Positions 7,606-18,485 of a stretch of 45,049 nt of DNA are shown here, one piece after another (position 1 is the stretch's first letter; every line of letters starts with the position of its first letter). The position numbers and the translations under genes are program-made. Source of the DNA: Actinomycetota bacterium (GTDB taxonomy: Bacteria; Actinomycetota; Thermoleophilia; RBG-16-64-13). Where the stretch lies: NCBI GenBank assembly GCA_012514635.1, contig JAAYZX010000016.1:1-45049 (forward strand), in the 5' to 3' direction. The notes below the pieces were generated by a model. That model was not told where the DNA came from. It was given only the letters and a program-made list of their open reading frames with translations, and did no database searches.

Positions 7606-8318
7606 AATCCTACCGTCCTTTGCTCTCGATCCGTCGACAACCCATCGATACGCACCATGCGCGACCCCGGCCGTGGAGGAATCACCACTCCTCCAGCGAT
7701 CAACTCCACCACGCGGGGCAGCAGTACATGTTCCACGTCGTGGATGCGCGTGGCGAGACTTTCTACCGTGTCGTCGTCACGCACCTCCAATGCCTGCTGT
7801 AGAATCACCGGTCCGGTGTCCATTCCCTCATCGACGAAGTGTATGGTCACACCCGTCACCTTCACACCATACTGCAGAGCCTCCTGCACGGCCTGCGTTC
7901 CCGGAAACGAGGGCAGCAATGCCGGATGTAGGTTGATCACTCTGTGGGGAAAACGTCTCAGGAATTCGGCAGTCAGCAGATGCATGTACCCTGCCAGCAC
8001 CACCAAGCGTACGCCGCGCACAGCGATAGCGTCGGCCATGGCGCGATCACGGTCCTCGCGGCTGGAGTAGTCCTCGAGACGGAACACAGCCGTAGGAATT
8101 CCCGCCCGTTTCGCCCGTTCCAGGGCAAACACCCCAGGCACATTGCTTACTACCAACACCACCTCAACACCGGCCACACGACCATGTAGGATATCAATAA
8201 TGGCCTGGAGATTGGACCCACTGCCCGAAACCAACACGGCAATTGGAAACTCTGCCCGAGAATCCACGCACACGTCTCGACCTATGTCGTCCCGCTCCCT
8301 GTTGGTTTTAGACGCCAT
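7602..8318 (-). CDS. purN: Phosphoribosylglycinamide formyltransferase PurN
   Basis: 238 aa. It transfers a formyl group from 10-formyltetrahydrofolate to GAR. The signature motifs are present: VLVSGSGSNLQAI, the catalytic region INLHPALLPSFPG (Asn, His) and HFVDEGMDTGP (Asp). An N-terminal extension of about 25 residues precedes the family core. ATG at 8318 is preferred over GTG at 8321 because GGAGGGG lies at better spacing; the ATG shares a base with the purM stop (TGATG). Confidence 0.97.
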   Translation of the reverse strand: MASKTNRERDDIGRDVCVDSRAEFPIAVLVSGSGSNLQAIIDILHGRVAGVEVVLVVSNVPGVFALERAKRAGIPTAVFRLEDYSSREDRDRAMADAIAVRGVRLVVLAGYMHLLTAEFLRRFPHRVINLHPALLPSFPGTQAVQEALQYGVKVTGVTIHFVDEGMDTGPVILQQALEVRDDDTVESLATRIHDVEHVLLPRVVELIAGGVVIPPRPGSRMVRIDGLSTDREQRTVGL

Positions 8319-9382
8319 CACGCCCCTCCGGTCAACGACACCCGCTCCCTGCCCCGCGTAATACGGCCGAGTTGTATTACCGTCTCGTCCGTGTTCTCCA
8401 GGATTTGCAAGGCGTGCTGCGCAGAGTCCCGAGCCACCACCAACACGAACCCCACACCCATGTTGAATGTACGATACATCTCCGCGTCACTCACACTACC
8501 GAGCTCCTGGAGGGCGCGAAACAGATGCGGAACCTGCCATCCGTCCAGACGTAACCGTGCAGACAGCCCCTCCGGGATGACCCGACCCAGGTTTCCCGCC
8601 AAACCTCCGCCGGTCACATGGGCCATAGCGCGAACAGAAATCCCTGCCTCCAGCAGCTGGAATACGCTCTTCACGTAGATACGCGTGGGTTCCAACAAAT
8701 CTTCTCCCACGGTGCGTTCGGAGAGAGGGAAGCGACCGGTCAGCGTCAGCCCGCAAGATTCGAGGATCCGCCTCACGAGTGAATAGCCATTGGAATGCAC
8801 TCCGCTGGAGCCCAGGCCCAGAACCACATCTCCAGCCTCCACCAGTGACCCGTCGATGATGGCATCTTTTTCCAATAGACCAACACAGAATCCGGCGAGG
8901 TCGAATTCGGTGGGCGAATACAGACCCGGCATCTCTGCCATCTCCCCACCCACCAGCGCACAACCGGCGCGACGGCACCCCTCCGCAACACCGGCCACAA
9001 GTTCCGCCATCTCATCCGGCACCAGCCGTCCCGTGGCAATATAGTCAAGGAAGAAGAGTGGCTTGGCACCCAAGGTGACCACGTCATTGACGGACATGGC
9101 CACGAGATCAATGCCCACCGTGTTGATGCGGCCCATCTCCTGGGCCAGAAGGACCTTGGTTCCCACCCCGTCCGTGGCACCCACCAGGACCGGATTACGC
9201 AGACCGGTCGGTAGTTCGAACAGTGCCCCGAAACCGCCGATATCTCCCAAACACCCGGGGATCCGCGTGCTTGCGACGTCTGCGGCTATCCGCCGCACTG
9301 CCTCTTCGCCGGCCTCAATGTCGACCCCAGCAGCGGCATATGTCAAACCTTCGTCGCGATGTCCTTCGTCTGACTCGACCAT
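8318..9382 (-). CDS. purM: Phosphoribosylformylglycinamidine cyclo-ligase (AIR synthetase) PurM
   Basis: 354 aa. It converts FGAM to AIR with ATP. Diagnostic stretches are TYAAAGVDIEAGE, GATDGVGTKVLLA, VNDVVTLGAKPLFFLDY, GGEMAEMPG and AHVTGGGLAGNL, all in family order. The ATG at 9382 has GGAGGG six bases upstream; the frame also opens at a TTG two codons earlier. It heads the purM-purN-purH unit, which is separated from purF by a convergent gene. Its substrate-producing enzyme PurL (with PurS/PurQ) is not in the window. Confidence 0.98.
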   Translation of the reverse strand: MVESDEGHRDEGLTYAAAGVDIEAGEEAVRRIAADVASTRIPGCLGDIGGFGALFELPTGLRNPVLVGATDGVGTKVLLAQEMGRINTVGIDLVAMSVNDVVTLGAKPLFFLDYIATGRLVPDEMAELVAGVAEGCRRAGCALVGGEMAEMPGLYSPTEFDLAGFCVGLLEKDAIIDGSLVEAGDVVLGLGSSGVHSNGYSLVRRILESCGLTLTGRFPLSERTVGEDLLEPTRIYVKSVFQLLEAGISVRAMAHVTGGGLAGNLGRVIPEGLSARLRLDGWQVPHLFRALQELGSVSDAEMYRTFNMGVGFVLVVARDSAQHALQILENTDETVIQLGRITRGRERVSLTGGA

Positions 9383-9435
9383 GCACAACCCTCCGTGCCC
9401 GTACCCTACGTAGGAGCAGATGGTAGCATCGCAGC

Positions 9436-9903
9436 ATGTGGGTTACGGTACACCTTTGTTCGGGACTTGGCCTGGGAGCCATCTGGCCCGGCCCTCCCTG
9501 GATCGCCATACCGGCTGCTGTGGCCAAACATGCGTTGCTCGACACCATGCCTCACTGGGACTACACCCGCCATCCCCGCCGGGTGCTGTGGGGGGCACTG
9601 GATGTTGCGGCTGCGCTGATGGTTACGACTGCGGCCGCGCGCCGCGCGCGCGGCCGCCCACGCGGCGCCACCACGCTTCTAGCGGGAGTCGCCGCGGCCC
9701 TCCCCGACCTGGACGTCATCGACGGGCTCTTCCCCAACCGTGCCATTGGTAACGCCCGGCGTAGGCTCTTCCCCAGCCACGTGGAAGGTTACCCTCATGG
9801 AGATGCCGGTCCCTTGTGGGGCGTGTCTCTACAGCTGTTTACGGCAATCGTATCGCTGATACTGTTCGCCCGCCGCTTCCCGCAACAAACGTCGCGCACC
9901 TAA
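9436..9903 (+). CDS. Small membrane protein, possibly DUF457/YdjM-like
   Basis: 155 aa. This is the only plus-strand gene inside the purine region, divergent from purM and overlapping the purF stop by four bases. It has hydrophobic segments near the N-terminus, in the middle and at the C-terminus, with HALLDTMPHWDY and ALPDLDVIDGLFP between them. His/Asp patterns of this kind occur in membrane-bound metal-dependent hydrolases (YdjM/DUF457), so that is a tentative family. A run of Arg-rich, very GC-rich codons (AAARRARGRPRGA) lies mid-protein. No good ribosome site precedes the ATG. Moderate confidence that it is a gene, low for function. Confidence 0.6.
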   Translation: MWVTVHLCSGLGLGAIWPGPPWIAIPAAVAKHALLDTMPHWDYTRHPRRVLWGALDVAAALMVTTAAARRARGRPRGATTLLAGVAAALPDLDVIDGLFPNRAIGNARRRLFPSHVEGYPHGDAGPLWGVSLQLFTAIVSLILFARRFPQQTSRT

Positions 9904-11363
9904 CTCCGCCGAGCGGCCTCTTCGAGTCTCAGCTTCGACATGCGCAAAGTCTCCGGCGCGGGACACGGGTACGATCCCGAAAAACAGGCGGTGCAGAAGC
10001 AGTCCTCTTCCAAGCCGGTGGCCCTTTGGAGGCCCTCGAGCGACAGGTAGGCTAAGCTGGTTGCCCCTAGTTCAGCCGTAATACCCCCCAGTGTCTTCTC
10101 GAAAGCGATGAACTCCTCCTGGCTTGCCATGTCGATGCCGTAGAAACAAGGATAAATAATGGGCGGCGACGAAACACGCAGGTGTACTTCGGCAGCACCG
10201 GCGTCGAACAACATCCTGACCAATTCTCTGGTGGTGTTGCCACGCACAATCGAATCATCCACCGCCACGATGCGTTTGCCTTGGATATCGGCCGCCAACG
10301 GGTTCAGCTTCATGCGGATACCCAACTTGCGCATAGCGTTATCGGGCTCTATAAACGTCCGCCCCACGTACCGATTTTTCACCAGACCGATCCCGAAGGG
10401 AATGCCGCTCTCCGCAGCGTAGCCAATGGCGGCCGAGTTGCCCGTGTCCGGGACCGGCACCACCAGATCCGCCTCTACGGGTGACTCTTGTGCCAGACAT
10501 GCTCCCATTCGATAGCGAGCATCGTAGAGCGTGACACCTCTCATGACCGAGTCGGGCCGCGCGAAATAGATGAACTCGAAGACGCAAAGCGCTTCGCGCT
10601 CCGGACGCGCCACAAGCTCCACATGGTACCCGTCCCCATCTATCCAGACCATCTCTCCGGGATGGATCTCGCGAACCAGAGTGGCCCCAATGATGTCCAG
10701 GGCACAAGTCTCGCTGGCGAGGCAATAGCGGTTGTCCAGGCGGCCCAACACCAGCGGCCGGATACCGTAAGGATCACGGAAACCGATGACTTCACGGTCT
10801 GTCAACACCACCGCAGAGAAGGCACCGCGCAACCGAGGGATAACTTCACGCACCGCATCTTTGACATCCTCCGCAGGATGATCTGCCAGCAGTGCGGCGA
10901 TCACTTCCGTGTCCGATGTGGACTGAAGACTCGCTCCGTTGTCCAGCAGTTCATGCGTCAGGCTGTCTGTGTTAACCAGGTTGCCGTTGTGCGCCAGCGA
11001 CAACGAAACCCCAGTGGCACGATTACGGATCACCGGCTGAGCGTTGCACCAACCTGTGGCACCTTTGGTGGAGTACCGGGTGTGTCCTATGGCCATCTGT
11101 CCGGTGAGGCTGCGAAGAGTTGCCTCCGTGAATACCTGCGACACCAGACCCACGTCCTTGAGAACGGTGATCTGACGATTGTCAGTTACGGCGATTCCGG
11201 CCGACTCCTGGCCACGATGCTGCATGGCAAACAGAGCAAAGAATGTGAGTCTAGCGACCTCCCTCTCCGGCGCAAAGATACCGAAGACTCCACATTCGTC
11301 GTGTAGGCGATCGCCCGTCACATCCGCCCCGCGCCAACACGCCGCTCTACAGCGCTCAGTCAT
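9900..11363 (-). CDS. purF: Amidophosphoribosyltransferase PurF (Fe-S type)
   Basis: 487 aa. It catalyses the committed step of purine synthesis, PRPP plus glutamine to phosphoribosylamine. A propeptide ends before Cys24 (HDECGVFG), the N-terminal glutaminase nucleophile. The glutaminase domain continues with MQHRGQESAGI and GHTRYSTKG; the PRPP loop is VAVDDSIVRGNTT. The C-terminal DCFCTACFSGSYP supplies the cysteines of the Bacillus-type 4Fe-4S cluster. The ATG at 11363 has GGAGGAAG just upstream; the open frame to 11438 is only read-through into the preceding gene. It overlaps the zinc-ribbon gene by 8 bp. Confidence 0.97.
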   Translation of the reverse strand: MTERCRAACWRGADVTGDRLHDECGVFGIFAPEREVARLTFFALFAMQHRGQESAGIAVTDNRQITVLKDVGLVSQVFTEATLRSLTGQMAIGHTRYSTKGATGWCNAQPVIRNRATGVSLSLAHNGNLVNTDSLTHELLDNGASLQSTSDTEVIAALLADHPAEDVKDAVREVIPRLRGAFSAVVLTDREVIGFRDPYGIRPLVLGRLDNRYCLASETCALDIIGATLVREIHPGEMVWIDGDGYHVELVARPEREALCVFEFIYFARPDSVMRGVTLYDARYRMGACLAQESPVEADLVVPVPDTGNSAAIGYAAESGIPFGIGLVKNRYVGRTFIEPDNAMRKLGIRMKLNPLAADIQGKRIVAVDDSIVRGNTTRELVRMLFDAGAAEVHLRVSSPPIIYPCFYGIDMASQEEFIAFEKTLGGITAELGATSLAYLSLEGLQRATGLEEDCFCTACFSGSYPCPAPETLRMSKLRLEEAARRS

Positions 11364-11574
11364 GATCTTCCTCCCCTTCCTGCGAGGCGGCCGGCATCGG
11401 GACATCCGGCACTCCTTTTTCATCGGCAGCCGGCCCACAATCAGCGCCTGCGCCGGGGATCTCGCGCCAGTCGAGTTGGCTTTGACATATTCGGCACACG
11501 CAGGTATCAGGAAGAAAACCCTTGAGGAAGCTGTTCTTATGACCGCAGCGCGGGCAGATCGTTTCGTTGGCCAT
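11356..11574 (-). CDS. Small zinc-ribbon protein of the purine operon
   Basis: 72 aa. The N-terminal half has CPRCGHKNSF and later CVCRICQSQLDW, giving two Cys pairs spaced as in a treble-clef or zinc-ribbon fold. The C-terminal half is acidic and low-complexity. AAGGTGGG precedes the ATG. It lies between purC and purF and overlaps the purF start by 8 bp, so it is translated from the same message. I know no purine-synthesis role for such a protein; an accessory or regulatory function is possible. Confidence 0.7.
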   Translation of the reverse strand: MANETICPRCGHKNSFLKGFLPDTCVCRICQSQLDWREIPGAGADCGPAADEKGVPDVPMPAASQEGEEDHD

Positions 11575-11605
11575 TAGCCCACCTTCCCGCTATTGAGTCC
11601 GCCGC

Positions 11606-12334
11606 TCAGACGACGGTACCCGGCTCGGACGACACTCTGCGTAGGATCTCTTCGTAAGCGTCCTCAACGTCTCCCATATCACGACGAAAACGGTCCTTAT
11701 CCAGTTTCTTACCGGTTGCAATGTCCCAGAAACGACACGTATCCGGCGAAATCTCATCACCTAAACGCACGGCCCCGGTGGCGTCCTTGCCGAACTCAAG
11801 CTTGAAATCCACGAGGGTCACGCCTCTCGCCGCGAAAAACTCCTTCAGTACCGAGTTCACGAGACGGGACAAACGCGTGGTCTCAGCAAGATCCTCCGGA
11901 TCGACAACTGCCAGCTCCTCCAAGTGGCTCTGGCACAGAAGTGGGTCGCCCAGCCCGTCGTCCTTGTAATAATACTCCACCACCGGTGCTTTCTTAAGTG
12001 GAGTTCCTTCCAGATATCCAATACGCTTACACAACGATCCGGCTGCAATATTCCGCACCACGAATTCCACTTGGAACATATCCAGGCGCCGGATCAGCAT
12101 TCCCGTCTCCGACACGGTCTGGAGATAATGCGTAGGCACACCCGCCTTTTCCAGCAGAGTGAACAGCCGCGCCGAGATGGCGTTATTCATGCGACCCTTC
12201 TGCTGGATGGTTCCTTTTTTCTTGCCGTCGAAGGCCGTAGCTGAATCCTTGAAATCTTGTAGATAGACCTCTGGATCGTCGGTGGAATAGACGATTTTGG
12301 CTTTGCCCTCATGCAGTTTTTCGCGTCCGATCAT
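11606..12334 (-). CDS. purC: Phosphoribosylaminoimidazole-succinocarboxamide synthase PurC
   Basis: 242 aa. It joins CAIR and aspartate using ATP to form SAICAR. Motifs: REKLHEGKAKIVYSTDDPE at the N-terminus, QQKGRMNNAIS, EFVVRNIAAGS, VDFKLEFG and GDEISPDTCRFWD, all in the standard order. The upstream 128-bp gap to purB is the largest gap within this part of the operon and may hold a secondary promoter, although I see no clear one. Confidence 0.98.
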   Translation of the reverse strand: MIGREKLHEGKAKIVYSTDDPEVYLQDFKDSATAFDGKKKGTIQQKGRMNNAISARLFTLLEKAGVPTHYLQTVSETGMLIRRLDMFQVEFVVRNIAAGSLCKRIGYLEGTPLKKAPVVEYYYKDDGLGDPLLCQSHLEELAVVDPEDLAETTRLSRLVNSVLKEFFAARGVTLVDFKLEFGKDATGAVRLGDEISPDTCRFWDIATGKKLDKDRFRRDMGDVEDAYEEILRRVSSEPGTVV

Positions 12335-12462
12335 GGAACCAACACCTCAACCTCGCGGATGACGGGAGGGAACGAAAGTCGGCGGCTTCGGGCGGCAAAG
12401 GCCGAAATTCCCACACGGCCCATTCTAGTCACAATAAAACGGCCGGTCCAGCCGCGTATAGT

Positions 12463-13764
12463 TTAGAACTCCAACGCTTCCACCCTCTCAAAAATGACGC
12501 CCACGTTGCGAAGGGCTGCGGCGGTGTCGAAACACCTCTGGATCTCCTCGGGCGACAGTAGGGCTGTGACCTCCTGATCGCCTTGGAGCAACTCCTGGAA
12601 CGACCTCTTCTCCTGCCACGCCCGCATGGCGCTACGTTGCACCAGCGTGTACGCGTCCTCGCGGAGGCACCCTGCTTTAATCAACGCCAGTAACACCTGT
12701 TGGCTATGGATGAGACCAAAACTCCGCTCCAGGTTGGCAGCCATGTTCTGCGGATAGACTAGAAGCTTGTCCACCAACCACACCGCCTTCTTGAGCATAT
12801 AGTGAAGGAGGATGGTGCTGTCGGGAAGAATAACCCGCTCCACACTGGAGTGACTGATATCCCGTTCGTGCCAGAGCGGCACATTCTCGAAAGCGGCTAC
12901 CATATTGCCGCGGATGACCCGGGCCTGGCCGGCCAGCCGCTCAGAGATGATGGGGTTCCGTTTGTGCGGCATGGCCGATGAACCCTTCTGGCCCGGAGCG
13001 AAGTACTCCTCGGCTTCCAGGACTTCGGTACGCTGATAGTGGCGCACCTGCACGGCAATCTTCTCAATGGTGGTGGCTATTAGTGCCAGCGCCGCCAAAA
13101 ATTCCGCGTGGCGGTCCCGCTGCACCACCTGCGTAGATATGGGCTCGGCCCCGAGACCCAGCTTTTCCATCACCAGCTGCTCTATCTGCGGATCAACGTT
13201 GGCGTACGTCCCCACTGCACCGGAGATCTTGCCCACTGCCGCCTGCGCCGTAGCGCGCTCCAGACGCTCTATGCCACGCTTCACCTCGAACGCCCACAAC
13301 CCCAACACCAAGCCGAACACGATGGGTTCCGCGTGCACTCCATGGCTGCGCCCTATCATGACGGTATCGCGATGTTCCAAGGCCCGGCGGCGGCAAACAA
13401 CACCCAGGAGGCGCGCCTGCTCCAACAGTAACGCGCCGGACCGCTTGATCTGCAACGCAAGCGCCGTGTCCAGCATGTCTGATGAAGTCATACCGTAGTG
13501 GATGTACTTGGAAGCCTCGCCCACATGCTCGGCCACATTCGTCAGAAAGGCGATAACGTCGTGGTGGGTGACCTCTTCTATTTCGAGCACCCGTTCTAAA
13601 TCGAACGCCGCCCTGCTCCTGATCTCCTTCACCGCCTCCCAGGGAACCTGTCCCAGTTCTGCCCACGCCTCACAGGCGGCGATCTCTACTTCCAACCACG
13701 TCTGCATCCGTGCATGGTCGGTCCACACGGCGGCCATCTCTGGAGTGGAGTAGCGCTCGATCAC
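12463..13764 (-). CDS. purB: Adenylosuccinate lyase PurB
   Basis: 433 aa. It acts twice in purine synthesis, cleaving SAICAR to AICAR and adenylosuccinate to AMP. The fumarase/ASL-superfamily signature GSSAMPHKRNPI is present. TSSDMLDTALALQ and GRSHGVHAEP contribute to the active site. The N-terminal MIERYSTPEMAAVWTD is typical. The GTG start has AAGGAAGG upstream. It sits 40 bp after purE in the operon. Confidence 0.98.
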   Translation of the reverse strand: MIERYSTPEMAAVWTDHARMQTWLEVEIAACEAWAELGQVPWEAVKEIRSRAAFDLERVLEIEEVTHHDVIAFLTNVAEHVGEASKYIHYGMTSSDMLDTALALQIKRSGALLLEQARLLGVVCRRRALEHRDTVMIGRSHGVHAEPIVFGLVLGLWAFEVKRGIERLERATAQAAVGKISGAVGTYANVDPQIEQLVMEKLGLGAEPISTQVVQRDRHAEFLAALALIATTIEKIAVQVRHYQRTEVLEAEEYFAPGQKGSSAMPHKRNPIISERLAGQARVIRGNMVAAFENVPLWHERDISHSSVERVILPDSTILLHYMLKKAVWLVDKLLVYPQNMAANLERSFGLIHSQQVLLALIKAGCLREDAYTLVQRSAMRAWQEKRSFQELLQGDQEVTALLSPEEIQRCFDTAAALRNVGVIFERVEALEF

Positions 13765-13804
13765 TGGGCTGCCTTCCTTTCGTCGGCCATGAAAACTGGT
13801 TCGG

Positions 13805-14362
13805 CTAAGTCAATGCGTCATGAGCGCCGTCGGGCTCCTCCGGACCAATAGCGTCCCCCGCCTCCGGCGGCACCAGCCCCACCGCTCGAGGCGACAGCCA
13901 GCAAAGCCGCAACATCTTGGCAGCAAGGATGGCTGCATTGCGTGCGCCGTTGATGGCCACACAGGCCACGGGTACACCGGAAGGCATCTGCACTATGGAG
14001 AGCAGAGAGTCCAGACCCCCAAGATCAGAGGTCTTGACCGGCACCCCGATCACCGGCAACTCCGTGAAAGAGGCCACCACCCCCGGCAACGCTGCCGCCT
14101 TTCCCGCACCGGCTATGATGACCTTGATTCCCCTCGCCTCGGCGGTAAGTGCATATTCACGCACGGCATCCGGATCACGGTGCGCTGAAAGCACACTGAC
14201 CTCAAACCCAATATTGCGGGCGGCAAGCTCCCCAGCAGCCGCCGCCATCACCTCAGCGTCGGATTCCGACCCCATAAGAATCCCCACCAGCGGCGGATTA
14301 TTCCCGATCTCGTCCAGCATGGCTTCTATTTGCGTCTCGGCTCCTGTCACAGGTTCGTTCAT
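13805..14362 (-). CDS. purE: N5-carboxyaminoimidazole ribonucleotide mutase PurE
   Basis: 185 aa. It isomerises N5-CAIR to CAIR. The core has [36 protein letters not shown] and PVIGVPV. The SAHR(D/T)P motif and GAGxAAxLPG indicate the class I (bacterial) enzyme that depends on PurK, yet no purK is next to it. An N-terminal extension of about 20 residues and an acidic C-terminal tail ([15 protein letters not shown]) go beyond the usual ~160 aa. The start overlaps the purD stop by four bases (ATGA). Confidence 0.96.
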   Translation of the reverse strand: MNEPVTGAETQIEAMLDEIGNNPPLVGILMGSESDAEVMAAAAGELAARNIGFEVSVLSAHRDPDAVREYALTAEARGIKVIIAGAGKAAALPGVVASFTELPVIGVPVKTSDLGGLDSLLSIVQMPSGVPVACVAINGARNAAILAAKMLRLCWLSPRAVGLVPPEAGDAIGPEEPDGAHDALT

Positions 14363-15645
14363 GATGTCCTACCTCCCACCGCCCGAGCGCCGATATCCGT
14401 CCGCCACTGCGCGCCCGAGAAGTCGATGCGACCCACGCCTTTATATGCCTTCTCCCTGGCCTGCGCGAAATCCGCACCCAGGGCAGTCACCACAAGCACC
14501 CGTCCCCCAGCGGTAACCAGAACGCCGTCCCGTTCAGCCGTGCCCGCGTGAAATACGGTCACCCCGTCCAGGGCCTCAGCCTCCACGATGCCGGTTATTG
14601 TGTCGCCCTTGGAGCTGCCCGCTGGATAGCCTCTCGACGCCATCACCACGCCCACGCACGCGCCGGGTTCCCAATCAACGGACGCCGGAAGCTCCTCACC
14701 CTGGGCAGTAGCCCAAAGCAGCCGGAGTAGGTCACTTCGCATACGAGGGATCATCACCTGCGTCTCCGGGTCACCGAACCGACAGTTGAACTCAAGAACT
14801 TTCGGCCCCTGGGACGTGAGTATCACACCCGCATACAGCACACCGCGATACGAAATGCCTCGGCGCTCGAGCTCGTCCACCGTAGGACGCACAATCTGGT
14901 CCACGATAGCCGATGCCGTATCCGCGTCCACAGTCGGCACCGGCGAGTATGAGCCCATGCCACCAGTGTTAGGACCGGCATCGCCATCCAAGGCGCGTTT
15001 GTAGTCCTGAGCCGGCGCCAATGGCAGCACGCGACCGTCACTAACCAGGGCCAGCAGGCTGGCTTCTTCACCTTCTAGATATTCTTCCACCAGAACACTG
15101 CGCCCGGCGTCTCCAAACCGGCCTTCGATTAAACAGGAACGCAGAGCGTCCTCCGCTTCGCGGCGACTGCCGGCCACAAAGACCCCTTTGCCCGCCGCCA
15201 GGCCGTCGGCCTTGATAACAAGAGGCGTACCATGGTCCTCAACGAACGCCATGGCCGGACTGAACATGGTGAACTCCGCAGCCGTGCCCGTAGGTACTCC
15301 CGCCGCCCTCATTACTTCCTTCGCAAACGCTTTGGAGCCCTCGATATGAGCCCCCTTTGCTCCGGGACCGAAAACCGCCAACCCCGCCGCACGGAATTCA
15401 TCGGCCAACCCGGCCACGAGAGGCGCTTCCGGCCCCACCACCGTCAGGTCGATCCGTTCACTGACGGCAAACCGGCGCAGACCCACAATGTCATCCGCCG
15501 CCACAGGAATCGATATCGCCAAGCGAGTAGTGCCGGCATTGCCGGGAGCACAGTACATGGTATCCAGCAGAGGGCTACGCGCAATGCCCCATAGCAATGC
15601 ATGCTCGCGACCACCACCACCTACCACCAATACCCGCAGACCCAT
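14359..15645 (-). CDS. purD: Phosphoribosylamine-glycine ligase PurD
   Basis: 428 aa, ATP-grasp fold. It makes GAR from phosphoribosylamine and glycine. The N-terminus [17 protein letters not shown] is canonical, and [10 protein letters not shown], the ATP-grasp core [16 protein letters not shown], and [13 protein letters not shown] follow. The ATG at 15645 is chosen for GGAGGG six bases upstream and for its match to family starts; the frame itself opens 17 codons earlier. It overlaps purE by four bases. Confidence 0.98.
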   Translation of the reverse strand: MGLRVLVVGGGGREHALLWGIARSPLLDTMYCAPGNAGTTRLAISIPVAADDIVGLRRFAVSERIDLTVVGPEAPLVAGLADEFRAAGLAVFGPGAKGAHIEGSKAFAKEVMRAAGVPTGTAAEFTMFSPAMAFVEDHGTPLVIKADGLAAGKGVFVAGSRREAEDALRSCLIEGRFGDAGRSVLVEEYLEGEEASLLALVSDGRVLPLAPAQDYKRALDGDAGPNTGGMGSYSPVPTVDADTASAIVDQIVRPTVDELERRGISYRGVLYAGVILTSQGPKVLEFNCRFGDPETQVMIPRMRSDLLRLLWATAQGEELPASVDWEPGACVGVVMASRGYPAGSSKGDTITGIVEAEALDGVTVFHAGTAERDGVLVTAGGRVLVVTALGADFAQAREKAYKGVGRIDFSGAQWRTDIGARAVGGRTS

Positions 15646-15667
15646 GACGCGCCCTCCGTCTACTCTA

Positions 15668-16948
<1,281 letters not shown>

Positions 16949-17010
16949 CTACACCCTCCCGGGAAAGCCGCAACAGCGGCAGATTGCGAGACTGTCGGCC
17001 CTATCCACAA

Positions 17011-17030
17011 ATGCGGGTCACGACCCGCAT
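17011..17030. promoter_or_regulatory. Palindrome upstream of purA: possible operator or terminator
   Basis: ATGCGGGTC-AC-GACCCGCAT has two perfect 9-bp arms and lies 63 bp before the purA start. On the purA strand a TACACT hexamer (17031-17036) directly precedes it and could be a -10 element. It could be a repressor site for the purine operon, or a stem-loop ending the upstream FAD-dehydrogenase message; only a short T-run follows. Confidence 0.45.
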
Positions 17031-17063
17031 AGTGTAACCTACTAATGCAGGCTACTGGAAAGA

Positions 17064-18485
17064 CTACTCCTCACTCTTTGCAGCGGACAGCGAGGAAAGT
17101 ACCGCCCGAGCCGCCAGCAATCCCGACGCCGACGCCTGCATCAGGCCACGCGTCACGCCGGCGCCGTCGCCCACGGCGTACAGTCCGGCGATACCGGTCT
17201 GTAGACCTTGGTCCAGCTCCAGCCGCGAAGAATAAAACTTGACCTCTACCCCGTATAAGAGGGTATCCCTCCTGGCAACACCCGGCAGCAGGCGGTCCAT
17301 GGCATTCAGCATATCGATTATGTCCTGAAGGAGCCGATAAGGGAGCACAAAACTGAGATCACCTGGGGTGGCGTCGGGCAGAGTAGGTTCTACGTTACCC
17401 CGTGCAAGCCGAGCCGCCGTGGAACGGCGTCCGGCCCGCAGATCTCCCAAACGCTGCACAATGATGTCTTTGCCTAACACATTGGCCAGACGAGCTATGG
17501 ACTTGCCGTAAACGATAGGTTCGTTGAAAGGATGCGTGAAGCGCGTAGAGACAAGAAGCGCAAAGTTGGTGTATAACGTTTTGCGCTCAGCATCAGCATA
17601 GGAGTGACCGTTGACGGTGACCGCATCGCCGTAGCTTTCTGTACACACCACGCCGTGCGGATTCACGCAGAACGTTCTAACCTGGTCTTCGAACCGGTGA
17701 GAGGTGAACAAGAGCTTGGGTTCGTACAGCTCGGCCGTCATCTCCTCCATGACCAGGGCCGGCAATTCCACACGCACGCCGATATCGACGGCATTGCTGA
17801 CAACAGACAGACCCAACCTCTCGGCCTGGGACTTCAACCACTCCGCGCCTTCCCGCCCTGGAGCGACAATCACGGCCCGTGCCTCCACCTCGCGCCCCGA
17901 ATCGAGAACTACGCCCTGTACGGCTCCACTATCCGTGAGAAGAGACGCAACAGTGGTCTGCGTCTCCACCTTCACCCTGCCGTTCAACGCCCTACGCATG
18001 CTTTCGAGCACCTCTACACAGCGTTCCGTCCCCATGTGACGAATGGGCGAATACAGCAGCTTCAGTTCCTCGCGCATGGCCCGCGTGCGCCACTCCTGCA
18101 CTGCGCTCATGTCATCGCCAAACACAGCGTCAGGGGCTCCGTGCCGGCACCATATCTGATCCACGTCGGAAAGCAGTGCTTCCAGATCAGCGCGCGACAC
18201 ATACTCGCCAAGCCAACCTCCCAGCTCGGCGCTGAGGGTGAGCTTACCGTCTGAGAAGGCGCCCGCACCTCCCCATCCAGAAGTGATGTCACATGGTTCA
18301 CAACGACGACAGCGACCGGTGTATCGAGCAGGGCACGACCTCTGGGAAAGATCGGCACCCTTCTCTACCACAAGGACGTTCAGATCCGATCGCTCGCAGA
18401 GCTCCAAAGCAGCAAAGATACCGGCCGGCCCCGCACCCACCACAACAACGTCATATCGCTCCCCCCGCACCGCCGCTCTAACCAC
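17064..18485 (-). CDS. FAD-dependent dehydrogenase of the COG2509 type
   Basis: About 473 aa. VVGAGPAGIFAALEL near residue 16 is the FAD/NAD Rossmann motif. C-x-x-C pairs (RCRRCEPCD) directly before SGWGGAGAFSDGKL are the signature of the uncharacterised COG2509 dehydrogenases, and YAVGDGAGVTRGLMQA near the C-terminus closes the FAD site. The open frame extends to 18689 inside dnaB, but the start is put at GTG 18485 because GAGG lies five bases upstream and the Rossmann motif follows at once; it overlaps the dnaB stop by 8 bp. The substrate is unknown in this family. Confidence 0.88.
   Translation of the reverse strand: MVRAAVRGERYDVVVVGAGPAGIFAALELCERSDLNVLVVEKGADLSQRSCPARYTGRCRRCEPCDITSGWGGAGAFSDGKLTLSAELGGWLGEYVSRADLEALLSDVDQIWCRHGAPDAVFGDDMSAVQEWRTRAMREELKLLYSPIRHMGTERCVEVLESMRRALNGRVKVETQTTVASLLTDSGAVQGVVLDSGREVEARAVIVAPGREGAEWLKSQAERLGLSVVSNAVDIGVRVELPALVMEEMTAELYEPKLLFTSHRFEDQVRTFCVNPHGVVCTESYGDAVTVNGHSYADAERKTLYTNFALLVSTRFTHPFNEPIVYGKSIARLANVLGKDIIVQRLGDLRAGRRSTAARLARGNVEPTLPDATPGDLSFVLPYRLLQDIIDMLNAMDRLLPGVARRDTLLYGVEVKFYSSRLELDQGLQTGIAGLYAVGDGAGVTRGLMQASASGLLAARAVLSSLSAAKSEE

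Noticed and set aside
6877-8070. 397-aa plus-strand open frame
   Set aside because: Antisense to purH and purN, with no recognisable domain.
9640-9665. Very GC-rich near-palindrome CGGCCGCGCGCCGCGCGCGC
   Set aside because: It lies inside the reading frame of the small membrane protein and is explained by Ala/Arg codons.
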